Shown: positions 51,556-60,002 of the stretch, in pieces
Layout: the number at the start of each line of letters is the position of its first letter
Position numbering within the stretch: position 1 is the stretch's first letter
Assembly (NCBI GenBank): GCA_965216425.1
Contig: CBDCFV010000005.1
Location: 372,001 to 436,000, forward strand
Direction: 5' to 3'
From: CBDCFV01 sp965216425
GTDB lineage: Bacteria; Chloroflexota; Dehalococcoidia; Lucifugimonadales; UBA3495
Length of the DNA stretch: 64,000 bases
Translations under genes and position numbers: made by a program
The notes under the pieces: model-generated
What the model saw: the letters and a program-made list of their open reading frames with translations, nothing else
What the model was told of the DNA's origin: nothing
The model's database searches: none

Positions 51556-51906
51556 ATAACCGCCAAACAGGATATTCTGGACCTGATAAAGGGATTCCCG
51601 GACATCTTCACTTTCGACGAGGCAATTGTCGGGCTAAGCAAGCTTTACACAATCCCACTTTCAGTTGAACAGAAGAGGCATGGAAATAAAACCACTCCCG
51701 GGGCCGTATTTCCTCTCGAGAAAGGCCAGGTAATCCAGTCGTTCCAGCGGTTGGCAGATGGACTACCTTACGACGAAACGATTGATGAAGCCATGGACTG
51801 GCTGTACGTGATCCTTAAAGTCGAGATAGGGCTTGACGAGATAGAGCGTGGAGAAGTAATCCCCCACGAGGAGGTCATGCTAAGGTTAGCCAAGTGGCGC
51901 GAGTAG
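51556..51906 (+). CDS. ParD-like antitoxin with non-canonical start and duplicated N-terminal motif
   Basis: The frame encodes AKQDILDLIKGFPDIFTFDE, then a second similar block VIQSFQRLADGLPYDETIDE, and ends LDEIERGEVIPHEEVMLRLA, typical of ParD/RHH-type antitoxin tails for ParE toxins. The frame opens after a stop at 51544 with only ATA 51556, ATT or CTG as early starts; TTG 51751 gives a 51-residue version with just the second block. It overlaps parE by 13 nt. It may be a fused, duplicated or partly decayed antitoxin. Confidence 0.6.
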   Translation: MTAKQDILDLIKGFPDIFTFDEAIVGLSKLYTIPLSVEQKRHGNKTTPGAVFPLEKGQVIQSFQRLADGLPYDETIDEAMDWLYVILKVEIGLDEIERGEVIPHEEVMLRLAKWRE

Positions 51907-52190
51907 TTTGGACGGCACAAGCCACCCGTGACATGCACGCTATATGGCTATACATCGCAAGAAATTCAGAAGCAAACGCCAACGCGGTCTCTGCAGCCAT
52001 ATATCAAGCAGTGACCCGTTTGTCCGATTTCCCTGAATCTGGTCGTATTCTGACAGAGTTCGAAGGCCGCGATATTCGGCAAGCACTGGTACGACCTTAC
52101 AGGCTGATCTATCGTTTCGACGGAGATACGGTTGTGATAATTACAGTAATTTATGGGGCGCGGCGAATCAGCGAGGCCGGCTTCGCATAG
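51894..52190 (+). CDS. ParE/RelE-family toxin
   Basis: The 98-residue protein is a ParE/RelE fold toxin: VVWTAQATRDMHAIWLYIAR, a two-helix hairpin to about residue 48, then GRDIRQALVRPYRLIYRFDGD and IITVIYGARR in the beta sheet. ParE members poison gyrase, RelE members cut mRNA; the residue set YRLIYR and HGAR-type ending favour a ParE-like protein but do not prove it. GTG 51894 overlaps the antitoxin stop, so the pair is translationally coupled inside the trp operon. Confidence 0.85.
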   Translation: MARVVWTAQATRDMHAIWLYIARNSEANANAVSAAIYQAVTRLSDFPESGRILTEFEGRDIRQALVRPYRLIYRFDGDTVVIITVIYGARRISEAGFA

Positions 52191-52234
52191 TAAATTCCAT
52201 CCTCTGGCGTTTATACCTTCTTGGAGCAGTATCC

Positions 52235-53263
52235 TTGAATATCCGTGAAGCAATCGACGAAGTAGTGTCCGGGCGTTCCCTCGACATGGCCGACGCATCG
52301 ACGGTGATGCGGGAGATCATGCAAGGGCAAGCCACCCCGGCCCAACTTGGTTCCTTCCTGACTGCCCTGAGGCTGAAGGGCGAGACCACCCGGGAACTCG
52401 CCGGCATGGCCAGCGTCATGCGTGAGTTCGCCCTGCGAGTGGAAGTGGACGGGCCGTTGGTCGACACCGTCGGCACTGGCGGCGACGGCAGCAACACCTT
52501 CAACATCTCCACCGCCACCGCATTTGTCGCCGCGGGGGCCGGGCTAAAAGTAGCCAAGCACGGCAACCGCGCCGCCTCCAGTTCCTGCGGCAGCGCCGAC
52601 GTTCTGGAGGCCTTGGGAGCAAACATCGAGCTTACTCCCCAGGCGGTCGCCCGTTGCATCAACGAAGTCGGCGTAGGCTACATGTTCGCCCAAGCCTTCC
52701 ACCCGGCAATGCGTCACGCCGGCCCTGTGCGCCGGGAAATAGGCATCCGTACCGTGTTCAACATCCTGGGCCCGCTGACCAACCCGGCCGGCGCCCAAGT
52801 CCAGTTGCTGGGCGTGGCATTCCCCGAGTTGGGCGCAACCATGGCCGAAGTCCTGCGGCTCCTTGGCTCCCACCATGCCATGATTGTCCACGGCCACGGC
52901 GGCTTGGACGAAATATCCCTATCCGGGGACACCTCTGTCTGGGAACTCCAGGGAGACCAAGTCAGGGAATGGACGGTGCGGGTGTCCGATACCGGCCTTC
53001 CCCATACGCCGGTCGAGGCCGTCCGCGGCGGCGATAAGGAGCAGAACGCCGCCACCATGCGGCGGGTCTTCCAAGGTGAGCCTGGCCCGGTTCGCGACAT
53101 GGTCTTGCTGAACAGCGCCGGTGTATTGTTGGTAGGAGATCTGGTGGCAACCATCCGCGAGGGTGTAGAGTTGGCCGCTGAAATCATCGACAGCGGCGCC
53201 GCCTTGGACAAACTGGACAAGTTTGTTGGGCTTACCCAACTTTTGGGCCAGAACGGAGCGTAA
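52235..53263 (+). CDS. trpD: Anthranilate phosphoribosyltransferase
   Basis: TrpD joins anthranilate with PRPP. The 342-residue protein has the PRPP-binding GTGGDGSNTFNISTATAFVA near residues 81-100, the KHGNRAASSSCGSADVLEALG segment near 108-128 (quoted in part), and FAQAFHPAMRHAGPVRREIG near 150-169. The start is TTG with GGAG upstream. It is 44 nt after the toxin and 10 nt before trpC. Length and motifs are entirely ordinary. Confidence 0.96.
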   Translation: MNIREAIDEVVSGRSLDMADASTVMREIMQGQATPAQLGSFLTALRLKGETTRELAGMASVMREFALRVEVDGPLVDTVGTGGDGSNTFNISTATAFVAAGAGLKVAKHGNRAASSSCGSADVLEALGANIELTPQAVARCINEVGVGYMFAQAFHPAMRHAGPVRREIGIRTVFNILGPLTNPAGAQVQLLGVAFPELGATMAEVLRLLGSHHAMIVHGHGGLDEISLSGDTSVWELQGDQVREWTVRVSDTGLPHTPVEAVRGGDKEQNAATMRRVFQGEPGPVRDMVLLNSAGVLLVGDLVATIREGVELAAEIIDSGAALDKLDKFVGLTQLLGQNGA

Positions 53264-53273
53264 AGTCACTGAT

Positions 53274-54140
53274 ATGCCAAACATTCTCGATGAAATAGTC
53301 GCCGCCAAGACCAACGAACTTGCCCGACAAAAGCTTGCCGTACCCCTGGAGGCGCTGACGAACAAAATTGCATCCTGCCCGCCCGCACTATCCCTGTCCC
53401 ACGCCCTCAAGGCGGGTGGTGTACGGTTGATTGCCGAGGTCAAAAAAGCCTCGCCCTCCCGCGGCCTGCTTCGCCCCGATTTCAACCCGGTGGACTTGGC
53501 CGGGACCTACTCGGCTAACGGTGCGTCCGCAATCTCGATACTCACCGACCCGCGGTTCCAAGGCGAACTGGACCATATCGTCCAAGTGAAAGCCGCCGCG
53601 GCTCATCTCCAAGGTCAAAACGGCACCGTCCCGGTGCTCCGCAAGGACTTCATCTTCGACCCCTACCAAGTCCATGAAGCCCGGGGCGCCGGCGCGGACG
53701 CCATCTTGCTCATCATAGCCATCCTGGCTCCTTCCCAAGCCAAAGAATATATCCAACTGGCGCGCGCCCTCGGAATGGACTGCTTGGTGGAGGTGCACGA
53801 CCCCGACGAGGTGCAGGTGGCGCTGGACGCTGGCGCGGAAATCATCGGCATCAACAACCGTGACTTGCGGACCTTCGTAACCGACCTCAACGTCACCCGT
53901 GACTTGGCGCCGCTGGTCCCCAAGGACAAGGTGCTGGTCAGCGAGAGCGGCATCAACAGCCCCGATGACCTGCGCACCTTGTCTCCTTTCGGGGTCAACG
54001 CCGTCCTGGTGGGCGAGTCCATCGTCACCTCCACGGATGTCGCTCAAAAGGTCCGGGAGTTGTCCGGCGCCGTTGTTCCCACGCTCGCACCCTCCCGTCA
54101 TTCCCTCGAAGGCGGGAATCCATTGGGTGCAACCGCGTGA
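53274..54140 (+). CDS. trpC: Indole-3-glycerol phosphate synthase
   Basis: TrpC closes the indole ring from carboxyphenylamino-deoxyribulose phosphate. The TIM-barrel protein has LIAEVKKASPSRGLLRPDFN near residues 52-71 with the catalytic Lys, VLRKDFIFDPYQVHEARGAG near 109-128, INNRDLRTF and SESGINSPDDL. ATG 53274 is the start. The last ~11 residues, SRHSLEGGNPL and following, are encoded by a palindromic repeat and are not part of the ancestral protein. The stop overlaps the trpF start. Confidence 0.95.
   Translation: MPNILDEIVAAKTNELARQKLAVPLEALTNKIASCPPALSLSHALKAGGVRLIAEVKKASPSRGLLRPDFNPVDLAGTYSANGASAISILTDPRFQGELDHIVQVKAAAAHLQGQNGTVPVLRKDFIFDPYQVHEARGAGADAILLIIAILAPSQAKEYIQLARALGMDCLVEVHDPDEVQVALDAGAEIIGINNRDLRTFVTDLNVTRDLAPLVPKDKVLVSESGINSPDDLRTLSPFGVNAVLVGESIVTSTDVAQKVRELSGAVVPTLAPSRHSLEGGNPLGATA
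54094..54123 (+). repeat. Palindromic repeat forming the 3' end of trpC
   Basis: A repeat with core ATTCCCTCGAAGGCGGGAAT lies in the trpC reading frame just before the stop and overlaps the spacing to trpF. It is the second repeat found inside a protein-coding frame in this window. Confidence 0.9.
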
Positions 54141-54796
54141 CACGGGTCAAGATTTGCGGAATCCGCACCTTGGAGGACGCCCAAGTAGCCGCCGAGGCCG
54201 AGGCCGACTTCATCGGCCTGGTTTTCGTTCCGGGGCGGCGAAGGCGGCTGGAAACCGAAGCTGCCCGCGAAATTGTGGACGGTTTGAAAGGCTCCTTGGA
54301 AACCGCTCCCAAGATCGTTGGCCTCTTCGCCGACCAGCCCCCCGACGAAGTCAACCGCATCATCAGCGCTTGCAACTTGGACCTGGCCCAGCTATGCGGC
54401 GCTGAATCGCTGGCCTACTGCCGGGAAACCGTAGCCCAGGTCATCAAGGTGCTGCACATTCCCCAAGGTCAGGCTTCATCGGCATCTACTCGTGAGCTAT
54501 CGAACAAAATTTTGAACCACGTGGAAGCTGGCCACACGGTTACGCTGGACCGGCTGGTCGAAGGGCTTCAGGGTGGCACCGGAGAAAGCTTCGACTGGAG
54601 CATCGCGGCGGAACTTTCCCAACAAGGCCACAGCTTTCTGATGGCTGGGGGGCTGTCGCCCGACAACGTGGCGGACGCGGTGGCAATGGCGCATCCTTGG
54701 GGAGTGGACGTCTCCAGCGGCGTAGAAACTGACGGCGTCAAAGACCACCAAAAAATCCTCGATTTCATCAAAAACGCCAAGTCAGTGATCAAGTAA
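54137..54796 (+). CDS. trpF: Phosphoribosylanthranilate isomerase
   Basis: TrpF performs the Amadori rearrangement of phosphoribosylanthranilate. The 219-residue TIM barrel has VKICGIRTLEDAQ near residues 3-15 with the catalytic Cys, ADFIGLVFVPGRRR near 24-37, and FLMAGGLSPDNVADAV with GVDVSSGVETDGVKD near the end, the last carrying the general acid Asp region. The GTG start overlaps the trpC stop by 4 nt, so the two are translationally coupled. Usual gene order C-F is kept. Confidence 0.95.
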   Translation: MTRVKICGIRTLEDAQVAAEAEADFIGLVFVPGRRRRLETEAAREIVDGLKGSLETAPKIVGLFADQPPDEVNRIISACNLDLAQLCGAESLAYCRETVAQVIKVLHIPQGQASSASTRELSNKILNHVEAGHTVTLDRLVEGLQGGTGESFDWSIAAELSQQGHSFLMAGGLSPDNVADAVAMAHPWGVDVSSGVETDGVKDHQKILDFIKNAKSVIK

Positions 54797-54819
54797 TCAT
54801 ATGTTGACATTCGCCCACA

Positions 54820-55012
54820 ATTCCCGCGCCCGCAATTCCCGCGCCCACAATTCCCGCCCTCTCGCCGTCATTCCAAAGTTCTCTCCGTCATTCTCGTCTT
54901 CTTCCTGTCATTCCCGCACTCCCCCCGTCATTCTCGTCTTCTCCACGTCATTCCCACACTCCCCCTATCATTCCCCCACTCCCTCCGTCGTTCCCGCGCA
55001 GGCGGGAATCCA
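54820..55012 (+). repeat. 20-bp tandem array ending in one full palindrome
   Basis: Three AATTCCCGC units near 54820-54858 are followed by six 20-bp units of the pattern CCGTCATTCNC-N9 starting at 54865, 54885, 54905, 54925, 54945 and 54965, then a complete TTCCCGCGCAGGCGGGAAT at 54989-55008. The array lies between trpF and trpB and looks like stepwise expansion of half-sites. Confidence 0.88.
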
Positions 55013-55110
55013 CACACCTCTTGAGAGAGAACGTGCCCGCCTAATCTCGCTAATGTCAGCACAACCCGGCCACTGACTACCAACCATTTTATTCTGTGAG
55101 GTCTTCTAGC

Positions 55111-56319
<1,209 letters not shown>

Positions 56320-56543
56320 GTTCATGGGAGTGCAAAACAGTTCCACTCCCAGGTACGGAAGCTGGCTGAACATGGCCGAGATTGAAATCGAGGTGATAGT
56401 CCGGCAATTCTTAGCCCGACCCAGGACAGATAGGGGCATCCACTCAGAGGTGACTCCGCTGCTGTAGTGACAGGATGTTTTATGCTGTGGGTAAGTGCTG
56501 GCAACCATATTGCCGGAAGTCCAATGAAGGATGTGAACCTACC

Positions 56544-57263
56544 ATGCCATTCCAATTATTCAGTGGTTGCGAGTACAAAGTATGCTCATATAAGGTGGAA
56601 GACGGTGACACCATCGATGTTAAGGTAGAAGAAGAGTACCAGCCAAGAAGGGAGCACACTATACGACTGCACGGCATAGACGCGCCGGAATACGATCAGT
56701 CGATACCTCACGCAAAATCTTCTTGGGGGAAACTGAAAAACCTGTGCGAACGTGGAGAGTCCCTTACTATTCTCATCACTGATGCAAAAGATAATTATGG
56801 ACGCTCAGTGGGCATCCTCTACGGTCACCATAAGAATTGGAAACAGCCGTTGGACATCAATCGGACTATGGTATTGGACGGATACGCCTATGCCTACGCA
56901 TACAATGGTGACGATACTTACCGTAAAGAAGACCATTTAGCCAAATTGAACGGTTATGGAATACGGAAACACCTCGACGAGGACTTGCCGCCGTGGAAAC
57001 ACCGCGAAAATCAAAGATACAAACCTAAGAAACAATTCAACTGGCAACGCTTCTTGACCCCCCCCCGGGTTTTCCCAACACGCGCTGGTAATACCAAGTG
57101 CAAATCCCATCACCTGTTGAGAATACCCAAAAAGAACCTCGACAGGTGCCGTGTAGTTAGGTGTGTAAATCACTTCCAGTACTACTTGGATTCAGCGTTC
57201 GAGAGAAATTATCCAGTCACCCGACGTGGACTCGTAGACCTTCATACCTCGGTTCGGCGCTAG
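56544..57263 (+). CDS. Staphylococcal-nuclease-like (TNase) protein, C-terminus uncertain
   Basis: The protein has the SNase core: KVEDGDTIDVKVEEEY near residues 15-30, HTIRLHGIDAPEYDQS near 38-53 with the catalytic Asp/Glu set, a DAKDNYGRSVGILYG stretch near 86-100, and ALNYGMV-like MVLDGYAYAYAYN near 115-127. No signal peptide is seen. After about residue 170 the frame passes a C9 run at 57058-57066 and continues 65 residues antisense to the DUF4325 gene; one base fewer or more there gives TPPPGFPNTRW and a stop at 57091, which fits better. Likely a phosphodiesterase on nucleic acids. Confidence 0.78.
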   Translation: MPFQLFSGCEYKVCSYKVEDGDTIDVKVEEEYQPRREHTIRLHGIDAPEYDQSIPHAKSSWGKLKNLCERGESLTILITDAKDNYGRSVGILYGHHKNWKQPLDINRTMVLDGYAYAYAYNGDDTYRKEDHLAKLNGYGIRKHLDEDLPPWKHRENQRYKPKKQFNWQRFLTPPRVFPTRAGNTKCKSHHLLRIPKKNLDRCRVVRCVNHFQYYLDSAFERNYPVTRRGLVDLHTSVRR

Positions 57264-57518
57264 GTTTTTCAGCGACTCCAGCGAAGGCGCCTCGTGGTAT
57301 ACCAGCCTGACATGATCGCCCATTTCGGCCATCAGTTCCCGCAATATCAGGAGAGTCTCATCGAAGAATGAAACGCCTATTCTCCGGACCCCCGATGTGT
57401 CCAGCGTGATTGCCCCGTTTTCCAACGCTGCCCGCATGGCTGGTTCGATTGCTCGCGCTACTGGGCGGGTTCCCAACATGTGGGTTCCTGTCTCTCTAAG
57501 CAAGTTGATCGTGGTCAT
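57192..57518 (-). CDS. STAS-like DUF4325 protein
   Basis: The 108-residue protein matches the DUF4325 STAS-like pattern: TRPVARAIEPAMRAALENGA, then ITLDTSGVRRIGVSFFDETL near residues 38-57, where a beta strand leads to the S-F-x-D/E-E-x-x motif, and a terminal strand DWIISLER. DUF4325 proteins resemble anti-anti-sigma-like switches. The gene starts 5 nt after the stop of an HATPase gene, so the two form a regulatory pair. The partner and output are unknown. Confidence 0.78.
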   Translation of the reverse strand: MTTINLLRETGTHMLGTRPVARAIEPAMRAALENGAITLDTSGVRRIGVSFFDETLLILRELMAEMGDHVRLVYHEAPSLESLKNLAPNRGMKVYESTSGDWIISLER

Positions 57519-57522
57519 CTTT

Positions 57523-58239
57523 TCACCGTATGGGAGGTATAGGAAGCGACACTATAGCGATTGTTCCATCATAGGGTGAGTGGCCCAATTCCTCGAGGTT
57601 GCCGAGGCTGAGGGCTTCGCCCTCCTTCACCATCAGAAATCCTGTACCTGAGACAATCGCCAACTCGCCTCGATAAGCTCGCACGACTTCTGTTACATGA
57701 TACAGCCCCACCCCTCGTGATTCCATCGTTCCGGTGACGTCCATTTCCGTAGCGCGGAGAATGGCATCTTCGTCGTCTGAGATAGATTCGTATTCCGGGT
57801 TTCTTCGAAGGGATGTGGGGATTCCGATACCGGCGTCGGCAATGCCGACTATGAAAACTATCTCGTCCTCGGATGTAAAGCATTCCACCGTCGCGCTGCA
57901 GCCGACGGAAGAAAAGGAATGTTGGGCCGCATTCAAGGCTAACTCTTCGAAGATTGCGTCTATTTCCTGGCAAATGTTGGATGGGCCCGCGTTGCAGTCG
58001 ATCAGACTCTGAGAGGTTCGCTCCCAAAGTGCGTTGGCTTCCTCCTCAGTGCGGAATCTTGTGGTAGGTAACACGGCAATGTCCGGAAGGTCCATGTAAC
58101 CACGACCGTCCGATTGCATTAGCCATTCCATCTCCGGATCGATGTCTGGAAGTTCTTCGGTTAACCTGTGGATGCAACCAGTCATTCGGCTGAGCCGTTT
58201 GTTAATTCTATGATTCGTCGGGTTATTCGATATGTTCAT
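57523..58239 (-). CDS. HATPase-domain protein, partner of the DUF4325 protein
   Basis: The 238-residue protein contains a GHKL ATPase domain in its C-terminal two thirds: the N-box IFEELALNAAQHS near residues 95-107, G1 VGIADAGIGIP near 131-141, and the G2 glycine set SRGVGLYHVTEVVRAYRGEL near 173-192. The N-terminal region is a separate helical segment with no recognised domain. It resembles anti-sigma-type serine kinases paired with STAS proteins rather than a histidine kinase, as no H-box is visible. Downstream coupling to the DUF4325 gene supports a partner-switching pair. Confidence 0.82.
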   Translation of the reverse strand: MNISNNPTNHRINKRLSRMTGCIHRLTEELPDIDPEMEWLMQSDGRGYMDLPDIAVLPTTRFRTEEEANALWERTSQSLIDCNAGPSNICQEIDAIFEELALNAAQHSFSSVGCSATVECFTSEDEIVFIVGIADAGIGIPTSLRRNPEYESISDDEDAILRATEMDVTGTMESRGVGLYHVTEVVRAYRGELAIVSGTGFLMVKEGEALSLGNLEELGHSPYDGTIAIVSLPIPPIR

Positions 58240-58558
58240 GGCTATTGGATACCTCTCGATGACTTGGCAGAGACGGGATCAGGCCTGTGTGCCCATGGAT
58301 TAACGGTTAAGAGGGCTGGTTCCTATTGTATCCATTTTCCCGTGGTTGTTTTGTCCAGTTAGCCGGGTGGGTCTTCCTGTTTGGCTGCTTGACTTGGGGT
58401 ATCAGAGCTTCTCACTGTGAAAAAAGCGGTTGGCTGGCCCACCAGACCTCATTCCCATTGAGGCATCAGTTTCTCCAGCCTTCGCTACGCCGTATCGTGA
58501 TACGCTTGTTTAAGGTTTCTTGGCCCCAAACACATCCCCTGTCACATCACCACCCTCC
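58240..58558. other. Intergenic region without a recognised gene
   Basis: This 319-nt stretch between the HATPase gene start and the IS left flank holds only short, low-quality open frames and no convincing RNA element. It presumably contains the promoter of the HATPase-DUF4325 pair on the minus strand, but I cannot point to hexamers with confidence. Confidence 0.4.
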
Positions 58559-58569
58559 CCCACTCCCCT
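58559..58569 (+). repeat. 11-bp target-site duplication, left copy
   Basis: CCCACTCCCCT here is repeated exactly at 59929-59939 on the other side of the IS element. An 11-bp perfect duplication indicates a fairly recent transposition. Confidence 0.9.
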
Positions 58570-59928
58570 CTGACAGGGGTATGTAAGGGCTGAAATGGTC
58601 TGAAAACTTGGAAAACGCACGGGATTCCGGCATCTTGGTAGCAGTCACAAAACCAGGTGCCGGAGGTGTCCCATGCGCCTTCCAAGGGAATCCCCCCGGT
58701 CAAGCCGGGGGGCAAGTGTGGCTACCGGATGCAGCAGATCATTGAAACGCATCTACCTCACCTCTCCCGACCACAGTTGACCGGCCTGGTACTGTGGGTC
58801 TGCGGGGCCATTCTCGCCGGCAGCGCCTGCCAGAACGCCGTGGCCTCCGCCCTCTCGCCCTGGGGCGCTTGGAACAACTTCCGCCAGTATCTCCGGGAGT
58901 GGCTCTACGACGGCAGCGACCGGGCCCGTCCCTGCCGGACCGAACTGGACGTAAGCCTCTGCTTCGCCCCACTGCTCCGGTGGGTCCTGGCTTGGTGGCG
59001 TTCCGGACGGCTGGCCCTGGCCGTTGATCCCACGCTCAAAGGCGACCAAACCACCGCCATCGTCATCAGCGTGGTCTACCGGGGTTGCGCCATTCCCGTG
59101 GCCTGGCGCATCCACCGGGCCACCCAGCGCGGCTCCTGGATGGATCCCACGGTGGAACTGCTCAGGAAACTGGCCCCGGCGGTTCCCAGGGAAATGACCG
59201 TCATCGTGCTCTGCGACCGGGGCATCGCCAGTCCCAAGCTGTGGCGACAGATACGCGCCCAAGGCTGGCATCCCTACATGAGGTATCGGAAGAACGTCAG
59301 CTTCTGCGCCCAAGACGGCCGCCGGTTGCCCGCACAGCACTTCGTTTCCCGTCCCGATACGGCTTGGATTGGCCGCGGCACCGCCTTCAGCACCCCCACC
59401 GCAAAACGCCGCTGCACCCTGCTGGCGGTCTGGTACGTCGAGCAGGAAGAACCTTGGATCATCCTCACCGACCTGCCGCCGGAGGACGCCGGACCCAGCT
59501 GGTACGCCCTGCGCTTCTGGATCGAACTGGGCTTCAAGGCCGTCAAAAGCCTGGGCTGGAAGTGGGACAAGACCAGGAGAACCGACCCGGCCCGCATCTC
59601 CCGCCACTGGCTGGTGCTGTCGGTGGCGACGCTGCTGGCCCTGGCCTATGGCACCAGGGTGGAAGACGCCCATGACCGCAGGATTGCTCCAGGCAACCTG
59701 CGCACACCTCCCAGAGCACCGACTCCCAGGCGCCGCGACCCCTGGGGCAGGCCGGTACGGACCGTCAGCATCATCCGCCACGGCATCGACTGGCTGCGGC
59801 GGTTGCTGCTCAGGGGCCGCCTCTGGAGCCGGGTCTGGCTGCTGCCCGAACCCTGGCCGGAACCCAAGCCCAACCTGGAAGTCACCCACCATGCCCCTAC
59901 CTGAAAACCCCATACATACCCTTGTCAG
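58570..59928 (+). mobile_element. IS4-family insertion sequence, apparently complete
   Basis: The 1359-bp element has imperfect terminal inverted repeats: left CTGACAGGGGTATGTAAGGG (58570-58589) and right, read on the minus strand, CTGACAAGGGTATGTATGGG (59909-59928), with 17 or 18 of 20 bases matching. The single transposase gene occupies the interior and runs to 25 nt from the right end. An 11-bp direct duplication flanks it, within the size range of IS4-type elements. It lies between the HATPase unit and the SDR gene, disrupting no evident gene. Confidence 0.92.
58657..59904 (+). CDS. IS4-type DDE transposase
   Basis: The 415-residue transposase has the DDE triad in order: Asp124 in LAVDPTLKGDQ, Asp187 in VLCDRGIAS, and Glu290 in FWIELGFKAVKSLGWKWDKT, where the final segment fits the IS4 Y-(2)-R-(3)-E-(6)-K type signature only loosely. 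An N-terminal helical domain precedes. The frame runs from a GTG at 58657; ATG 58729 is an alternative start that would keep all catalytic parts. The coding frame is intact, so the element may be active. Confidence 0.9.
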   Translation: MPEVSHAPSKGIPPVKPGGKCGYRMQQIIETHLPHLSRPQLTGLVLWVCGAILAGSACQNAVASALSPWGAWNNFRQYLREWLYDGSDRARPCRTELDVSLCFAPLLRWVLAWWRSGRLALAVDPTLKGDQTTAIVISVVYRGCAIPVAWRIHRATQRGSWMDPTVELLRKLAPAVPREMTVIVLCDRGIASPKLWRQIRAQGWHPYMRYRKNVSFCAQDGRRLPAQHFVSRPDTAWIGRGTAFSTPTAKRRCTLLAVWYVEQEEPWIILTDLPPEDAGPSWYALRFWIELGFKAVKSLGWKWDKTRRTDPARISRHWLVLSVATLLALAYGTRVEDAHDRRIAPGNLRTPPRAPTPRRRDPWGRPVRTVSIIRHGIDWLRRLLLRGRLWSRVWLLPEPWPEPKPNLEVTHHAPT

Positions 59929-59939
59929 CCCACTCCCCT
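59929..59939 (+). repeat. 11-bp target-site duplication, right copy
   Basis: Exact copy of CCCACTCCCCT at 58559-58569, immediately after the right terminal repeat. Confidence 0.9.
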
Positions 59940-60002
59940 CCCCCCGACATGTTGTATAATGGCCCACGGTCAGCTTCATTCATCCTCTCAGGAGTTCATC
60001 CC

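Noticed and set aside
54820..55012. Tandem repeats resembling a CRISPR or VNTR locus
   Set aside because: Period is 20 bp with no spacer, and the units are half-sites of the interspersed palindrome, so it is a repeat expansion rather than CRISPR.
58326..58586. 86-codon frame upstream of the IS element
   Set aside because: It runs across the target duplication into the IS end and has no ribosome site or domain.
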